A DNA stretch of 11,451 bases, taken from assembly GCA_027596035.1 (NCBI GenBank), contig JADGJA010000742.1, positions 1-11,451 on the forward strand, in the 5' to 3' direction. Of this stretch, positions 6,447-11,451 are shown one piece after another. The first letter of the stretch is position 1, and every line of letters begins with the position of its first letter. The notes beneath the pieces were generated by a model, which was not told the DNA's origin, did no database searches, and worked only from the letters and a program-made list of their open reading frames with translations. The position numbers were made by a program, and so were the translations under genes. This stretch comes from Thoreauomyces humboldtii (Eukaryota; Chytridiomycota; Chytridiomycetes; Spizellomycetales; Powellomycetaceae).

Positions 6447-9134
6447 TCACCTACGTCCACCACCACCACCACGCGACTCCCAATGATCTCCACCACCTCT
6501 CCTACCGTCGTCGTACCTCCTCCTCTCCCCCCTCACCGGACTCTCGTCCCTGTCCCTCCTAGCGTAGGCATGAGCGTACTCGCTCCTCCTGGCATCGCGG
6601 TAGACGGGTGGGGAAGAAGGACGTCTGATGACCTCCTCCTTCCTCTCGACGACCTGCAGTTCCCTCTCCCTCTGGACCCTCTTCTTCTCCTCGACCTCCA
6701 CCCTGCTCAACGGTCGAAAGTAGATGACGGGCCACGTCCTGGTCTTGACGAACCTCGAGTCGTCGGGTCTCGCGTCCTTGCGGAGGGCAGGCACCTCGTA
6801 CTCGACGACCCTCGCCGGCACGGCAGTCGCAGGCGCACCAGCTGCAGAGCTCGACTTCCGAGGGACGTGCCAGACGGGTCCTCCGCCGCTTCCCGCGAGC
6901 GGATGGGGAGCCGTTCCGAGGACGGACCCGTTCCGACCCCATCGACCGGGAGGTCCTCCTCCGCCGCTGGCGGGACCGCCGCGACTATTACTCGAGGCGG
7001 CCTCGGACCTGCGTCGTTCGGTCTGTTCCGCCGACGCAATGGCCTCGTCCGCCGAGGCTCGCGTCGTGAACTGGCAGACGAGGTTTCGACCCGTCTCCTC
7101 TGGGAACTTTAGGCCGTGGCATTTCGTCATCGCGGCTGCGGCCTCCTCTTGGTCGGCGTACTGCGTTGGGAGTAGAAGCGAATAGATGAGCGATGCGATG
7201 CGATGCGATCCCTTGCACGATCCGTCGGAAAGATCCGGATCAGATGGATATACATACCGTGACATAGCAATGCGACTTTATCTTGTCCATCCAGAACGTC
7301 TCGACGGTACCGAACCCGTCCAGCAGTTCGCGGACCATCGGTAACGTCAGCGGTCGAACAAAGTTCCTGATGGCGAGGGTCGTCGACGGTTCTGAACAAA
7401 GACAAGAATTTGGGACACAAGACTTTTTTAGTTTGGCATTGATCCGATTACACAGCCCTTCGCTGTTGCTTGGATCCAAGCTAGACTGACCTCCAGGAGT
7501 CTGATTGGCGAATGTCGATGCGGACGCGGGTGTACGCGCGCTCGCCATGTCCGCACTGTCGACTCCTATGTGCAAATGACAGAAAGGCGCGCGATCAGTC
7601 TTCTGACGCCCGTTTTGCAGAACAAGAGGAGGGGGGGTTCCGGGGGGCGCTCACGTCGAGTCTCGACAACGAGCTTGCTCGGGGCCGCTCGCGATGCAGT
7701 TGAAGAAGCAGGTGTAGAAGCAGTCAGATCGACGACGGCACTCTCCGCCAGCGTTGCTGCAGCGTCCGTGGCGGCGGGGCTTTCCGCTGCCGGGACCATC
7801 GGCGTGTCGGTTTCCTTTGACGTTCCATCGACGACCGGGGTCGGTTCGCTCCAAGACGTTTCGCTGACCTCTTGCGGTGCAGCAGCGGATGCAGACTTTT
7901 TGGGAGATGAAGTAGTGTCCTGTCCGGATGCCTTTGTTGGTGAGCTTTCGCGCCCGGATTCGGGAGCGGCAGTCGAGGGCTTTACGGGAGATGCTATATG
8001 CGTCTTCTCGACCGCCTTTGTTGGAGAAGTCTGGCGGACCTCTTCCGGTGCGGCGGTCGTGGGTTTTGCGGGAGATGCTATGGGCGTCTTCTCGACCGCC
8101 TTTGCTGGCAAACTCTGACGGACCTTGTCCGGTGTGGCGGTTGAGGGCTTCACGGGAGACGATGCAGTCTTCCTCTCGACTGGCTTCACCGGAGAGGCTT
8201 TGGGGACCTCCTGTGGTGCGATGGTCGAGGGTTTGACGGGAGACGATGGGGCTGTTCCTTGGGCTACCTTGGATGGGGAGACCCCTTGCGGTGCGGCGTT
8301 GGATGGCTTTACAAGGGTCGGTGGGATCGTCTTCTCGACGGCCTTGGTTGGGGAGCTCGGACGCACCTCTTCCGGTGCAGGGGTCGATGGCTTTGCAGGA
8401 GACGGCGCGATGGCCTTTTCGGAAGCCTCGGATGGCGTGGCAGCGGGTTTGACGGGGGAGGATGGAGCTGGTTGATCGATTTCCATGGGCGTAGTAGGCT
8501 CGTCGCTGGCGGAAGTTGTGGCACCCTTCTCCGCTGTGGGATCGGCCTGGGCGACCACCTCTTTCACGACAGGAGTGACCGTGGGAACGGGATCGACCCT
8601 CTTGGCCCTTTTGGTGACGGTCTCCTGGGCAGCCTCCTTGTCGTCCTGCTTCCGCTTTCCCTTGGATGCCTCTGGGTGCTGCTGCTGTTGGTCCACGTCC
8701 ACATCCAAGTCCATGTCGGTGATGGTGGGGTTGGTCTCGGTGGAGAGCTTGGATCGTGCACGGGGCGTTGGCGCAGGGAGGGCGGAGGCCGCCGCCGTCT
8801 TCTTCCTTGCAGGCGTGCGAGCAGATGATCTGCGAGGGGTCGCAGGGACGACGGCTTCGGCCCTGTCCAGGTCGCCTGCTGCCTCCGAGTCTGCGGTGCC
8901 GACGGGGACGGATGGAGATGGACGCTCTGGCCGTGGGGAATCCGTGCTTCCTCTGCTTCCTCGTCCGGATGCGTGTGCGGCGTCATGGTGATGGTCGTTG
9001 CTGTCATCGCCGCCGTCGCCGTCCTCCACCAGCCGCTGGACGAGCTCGCTCTTCAGACCCGAGGTTGAGAGGTTCCTCTTCTTGAGCTCCTCCTTGAGGA
9101 TGACCACCGTCTTTGCTGCCCAGTCTGCTGGCAT
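6447..9134 (-). CDS. ACIN1: Acinus homologue: SAP, RRM and RNPS1-SAP18-binding motif (four exons)
   Basis: Acinus scaffolds the nuclear ASAP complex with RNPS1 and SAP18, which joins exon junction complexes and affects splicing. Minus-strand exons are 7655..9134, 7491..7565, 7258..7391 and 6447..7160, giving 800 aa. All junctions are GT-AG. Domains in order: SAP at about 3 to 37 (TVVILKEELKKRNLSTSGLK); a bipartite nuclear signal (KGKRKQ...TKRAKR, about 157 to 180); a Ser/Pro/Lys repeat linker (about 237 to 402); an RRM (about 523 to 598) with NFVRPLTLPMVRELL and the Acinus-specific FWMDKIKSHCYVTY, split by intron 3; the RSB motif (DDSRFVKTRTWPVIYFRPLS, about 695 to 715); a charged helix; and an Arg/Gly-rich tail. 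The order matches animal Acinus. The frame also extends upstream of 9134 to an ATG at 9362 (76 more residues, Ser/Pro-rich). I prefer 9134 because SAP follows directly. Confidence 0.93.
7190..7209. repeat. (GCGAT)4 microsatellite in Acinus intron 3
   Basis: Four perfect tandem GCGAT units lie within the 97-nt intron 3 (7161..7257), on the acceptor side. This is a minor length-variable element that lies outside the coding sequence. Confidence 0.85.
7392..7490 (-). other. Acinus intron 2, stop-free and a multiple of three
   Basis: The donor is GGAG/GTCAGT and the acceptor TTTGTTCAG/AA. The intron is exactly 99 nt and has no in-frame stop in the gene's frame, so retention would insert 33 residues just before the RRM. 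A pyrimidine-rich stretch before the acceptor supports real splicing. Both forms could exist. Confidence 0.7.
7930..8424 (-). repeat. 84-bp (28-aa) tandem repeat in the Acinus linker
   Basis: On plus coordinates, units begin at 7930, 8014, 8098, 8182 and 8266 with an exact 84-bp period. The next begins at 8341 after a 9-bp shorter unit. Each encodes a diverged 28-residue block of the type SPVKPSTAAPEEV then SPTKAVEKT. The length is always a multiple of three, so the frame is kept. The unit is rich in Ser-Pro and Thr-Pro, possible proline-directed kinase sites, and in Lys. Confidence 0.88.
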
Positions 9135-9541
9135 GATGTTTCTGGACTGACGCGGGGGGACGAAGACGAAAGAGGGAGACCGAGACGAGACGAGGGGGTG
9201 TGTGGGGGGCAACAAGAGGATGGTTTGGCTGCTGGAGTGGTCAAGAAGGGATGACCGAGTGGCCGATGATGGGAGGTGCTGTGTGTGCCTCCACGACGCA
9301 CGGGAAAGAGGGAGAGAGGACGCACACGGGGAAAACCCTGGGGCCCGCCCATCCATGTCCATGTCCGAACGGGAGCCCTAACCGCAAGGCATCGGGGCTG
9401 GCCGGCTAGGGTTGGCCAAGGTTGGAAGCGCGTTGCTCTTCCTTCCGTCTTCTCTCTCTCTCGCCCTCTCGTTCCCTTGGGACGCGGCACCCTGACACCT
9501 GACCCTTGACCCTTGGACCCTTTGATCTCCCCCGTATCGAA
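9135..9541. promoter_or_regulatory. Divergent promoter region between Acinus and the coiled-coil gene
   Basis: 407 bp separate the start codons. A pyrimidine tract on the minus strand (about 9158..9198) lies just upstream of the Acinus start. One on the plus strand (9436..9478) precedes the start at 9542. Each is placed as expected for its own gene. The Acinus frame is open through the proximal half, so a longer Acinus N-terminus would shrink this region. Confidence 0.55.
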
Positions 9542-11337
9542 ATGAACGGCAGCAGCAGCAGCAGCGACGACGGCCACCAGCACCAGAAGGAGGCGGCGGC
9601 GGTCACGGGTTCCGCTGTTCCCATCCACGAGCAGCCGTCAAAACGGGAACGACAGGACCTCGACAGGGCACCTTGTCCTCCTCCTCCAGGCTACGACATC
9701 TCCACTCCCTCCTCTTCTTCTTGTTCTTCTTCCACCCAGGCTCGACAAGGCACCTCTGCAGGCGAAGCAGAGGAGTCAGAGGACACGGACATGCACATCA
9801 AAAAGGTGGCAGGGGGGGTCGTGCTCTTCGAGTGACCGGCCGACTGAAGAAACCTCTTCACCTTTGCAGCTCCTTCGCAAGCGTCGCAGCACCGATGTCG
9901 CCAGCGTCTCCCAGTCGAAGGACGACCTGCTCCTGAAGGAGGATTCCTTGCTCGACTCGTCTGTGCCCGTCGTCGACACGGAAACGGTTGCCACATCGTC
10001 CCTCCTCGTCGGGGACGGTCGAGTCGACCCCGCCTCGGACGCCTCTTCGGGCTCGACGGATGCACCGTCGTCCCTCTTCCTGGACGTGTCGGAAGACGTC
10101 AGCCACGACGTTCCGCAGAAAGACGACCAGCTTCGCGACGAGGAGACGGTTGCGCCACCGGCTGCGCAGGCCCTGGACGTGCCTCTCGAACAACCGGTCC
10201 CCGAGAAGGAAGCCACGCCCCCTGTTGCAGAGGCTTCCCTCGTCCTGCCATCCGCCGCAGAACATCTCAATCTCGAGCAGAAGCTCGAATCCATCATGAA
10301 CGAAGCCGCCGCCGACATGGACGGCGACGATCTGCGCACCCTGATTGGCGAACGCGACAAGCAGGTGTCCACGCTCCAACACGAGGTCGAGACCCTCAAG
10401 AAGGCTCACGACGATCTCACGGCCAAGCTCGAGACCCAGACCCAAAGGATCTACGAGCTGCAACACGCCTACAAGGCCGCAAAGACGGTCAACAGGTCTC
10501 TCGTCGAGGATGCGGAAGCGTATCAAAGGTCCAAGAGCGTCGGACGGGCGTCCACAGATCGAGTGTCACCCAGCGACCGTAAACTCGGCGACATTCCCGA
10601 GGAAGAGAGCGAGGACAGGTCGTGCTTGTTGGATTCGGGTGTGGCGTCCCTGGACACCAGTCGCATCCACACTCCGCGTCAATCCAGACGCAACTCTGTG
10701 GAGCTCAACGATTCACACGAAAGTTGCAAGGAGATCATTGCCGGTGAGTTTCTCCTTTCGCTGAGAGTTGTGCGTTTTCACGATGCCAATCGTCTGACCT
10801 CTCTTGACTGCAGACCTGCAAGACGAGGTCAAAGCCCTCAACCTCTACGTCTGCAAGATCACGTCCCGAATCATGTCGGACGACTACCTTGAACAGGTCC
10901 TGACCAACGAACCACCCGCCAGCACCGACGTTCCTCCTGTCACGCAACGGCGACGTCGTCTCCCCGCCACCGTCTCCCCCCTCAACCTCTCGGCCCTCTC
11001 CGGTCTCTCCTCCTTCCCCGTCTCGTTCAAGGACTCGATCAAGAAACGCACATCCATGCCCTCCATCGCCTTCTTCAGACGAGAACCCATGTCCCCCTTC
11101 GCCGAGACGTCGGCTCCACCCCCGTCCCCCCTGATGATCGATTCCACCAAGGAGGAGTACGCGCTGTCTCAGACGCTGTCTCCAAGCTGGTTCAGCAGGA
11201 TGCCGTTCTTTGGAGGTGGCGACAGTCCGACGAGTCGGGGGACCCTCACACCCGAGGTGGACCAGGCGGCGGACGGCGATGGCTTCGTGCAGATGTCGGC
11301 GGTTTCAGAGACACCTGCGCAGCCGGCTGTGATTTGA
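9542..11337 (+). CDS. Coiled-coil protein of unknown function (three exons)
   Basis: Exons are 9542..9805, 9870..10743 and 10814..11337, giving 553 aa. Introns are 64 and 70 nt, GT-AG, with branch-like GACTGAAG and GTCTGACC. The first donor (AAG/GTGGCA) is the best of three phase-0 choices, so residues near 88 are less certain. The N-terminal 200 residues are Ser/Asp/Glu-rich and probably disordered. Residues about 218 to 315 form a clear coiled coil, for example VSTLQHEVETLKKAHDDL followed by TAKLETQTQRIYELQHAY. An acidic/basic spacer with possible phosphosites (RQSRRNSVEL) follows. Exon 3 opens with an amphipathic, conserved-looking helix (DLQDEVKALNLYVCKITSRI, about 380 to 399), then a Ser/Pro-rich tail. 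There is no signal peptide or membrane segment. The architecture suggests a cytoskeletal or trafficking scaffold, but that is inference and I recognise no family. Confidence 0.82.
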
Positions 11338-11451
11338 CTACCGGTGGATTTACTTGTATATAGGTGCAGAATACATTTATATTATACACATATCCGCGCC
11401 AACGAGAATAGCGATCAGGGGGTTTGCCGGGTGATGGTTAAAAAAAAAAAG
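11338..11451 (+). other. 3' flank of the coiled-coil gene, ending in an A-run
   Basis: AT-rich sequence with TATATA and ATACATTTATATTATACA about 20 to 50 nt after the stop codon is a plausible polyadenylation/efficiency element. The window ends in 11 A residues (11440..11450) and a G, so the tract is genomic or marks an assembly edge and is not proof of a poly(A) tail. Confidence 0.5.

Noticed and set aside
7570..8991. Long plus-strand open frames antisense to Acinus exon 1
   Set aside because: They share codon register with the Acinus frame and mirror its repeat and GC-rich third positions. There is no motif or splice logic, so they are shadows.
9806..9869. Alternative donors GTCGTG and GTGCTC downstream of the chosen donor in the coiled-coil gene
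   Set aside because: Both keep frame but give introns of about 46 nt or less, shorter than every other intron in the window. The GTGGCA donor gives 64 nt. Transcript data could overturn this.

Overview
This looks like a GC-rich eukaryotic nuclear window, most likely fungal. The main genes split into a few exons separated by short GT-AG introns (about 64 to 101 nt). Most introns carry a CTRAY-like branch-site motif shortly before the acceptor. Pyrimidine tracts lie just upstream of several starts. A cobalamin adenosyltransferase and a TCAIM-like protein together hint at an early-diverging fungus (zoosporic or Mucoromycota type) rather than a typical Dikarya genome. That placement is inference and was not tested.

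Layout, left to right. (1) A partial minus-strand gene of unknown function runs off the left edge (1..445). It is divergent from (2) a three-exon ATP:cob(I)alamin adenosyltransferase (MMAB, 915..1722, +). (3) About 2.2 kb without a convincing gene follows. It holds a nested tandem repeat with 86 to 92 bp half-units, a family of three 79-bp repeats with a conserved hairpin, and several further inverted repeats. (4) A three-exon TLC-domain membrane protein lies on the minus strand (3911..4932). It is divergent from (5) a single-exon TCAIM/DUF4460-like, probably mitochondrial protein (5398..6324, +). (6) Convergent with that, only 122 bp away, is a four-exon Acinus homologue (6447..9134, -) with a SAP domain, a Ser/Pro/Lys repeat linker, an RRM, an RNPS1-SAP18-binding motif and an Arg/Gly-rich tail. 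(7) Divergent from Acinus is a three-exon coiled-coil protein of unknown function (9542..11337, +).

The genes do not form a pathway. They cover B12 cofactor synthesis, a membrane TLC protein, a mitochondrial-type protein, a splicing/exon-junction factor and an unknown coiled-coil protein. The consistent architecture is three head-to-head pairs with 407 to 469 bp between start codons. I did not find a clear new multi-gene system. The least explained sequence is the structured repeat island at about 2.07 to 3.07 kb.
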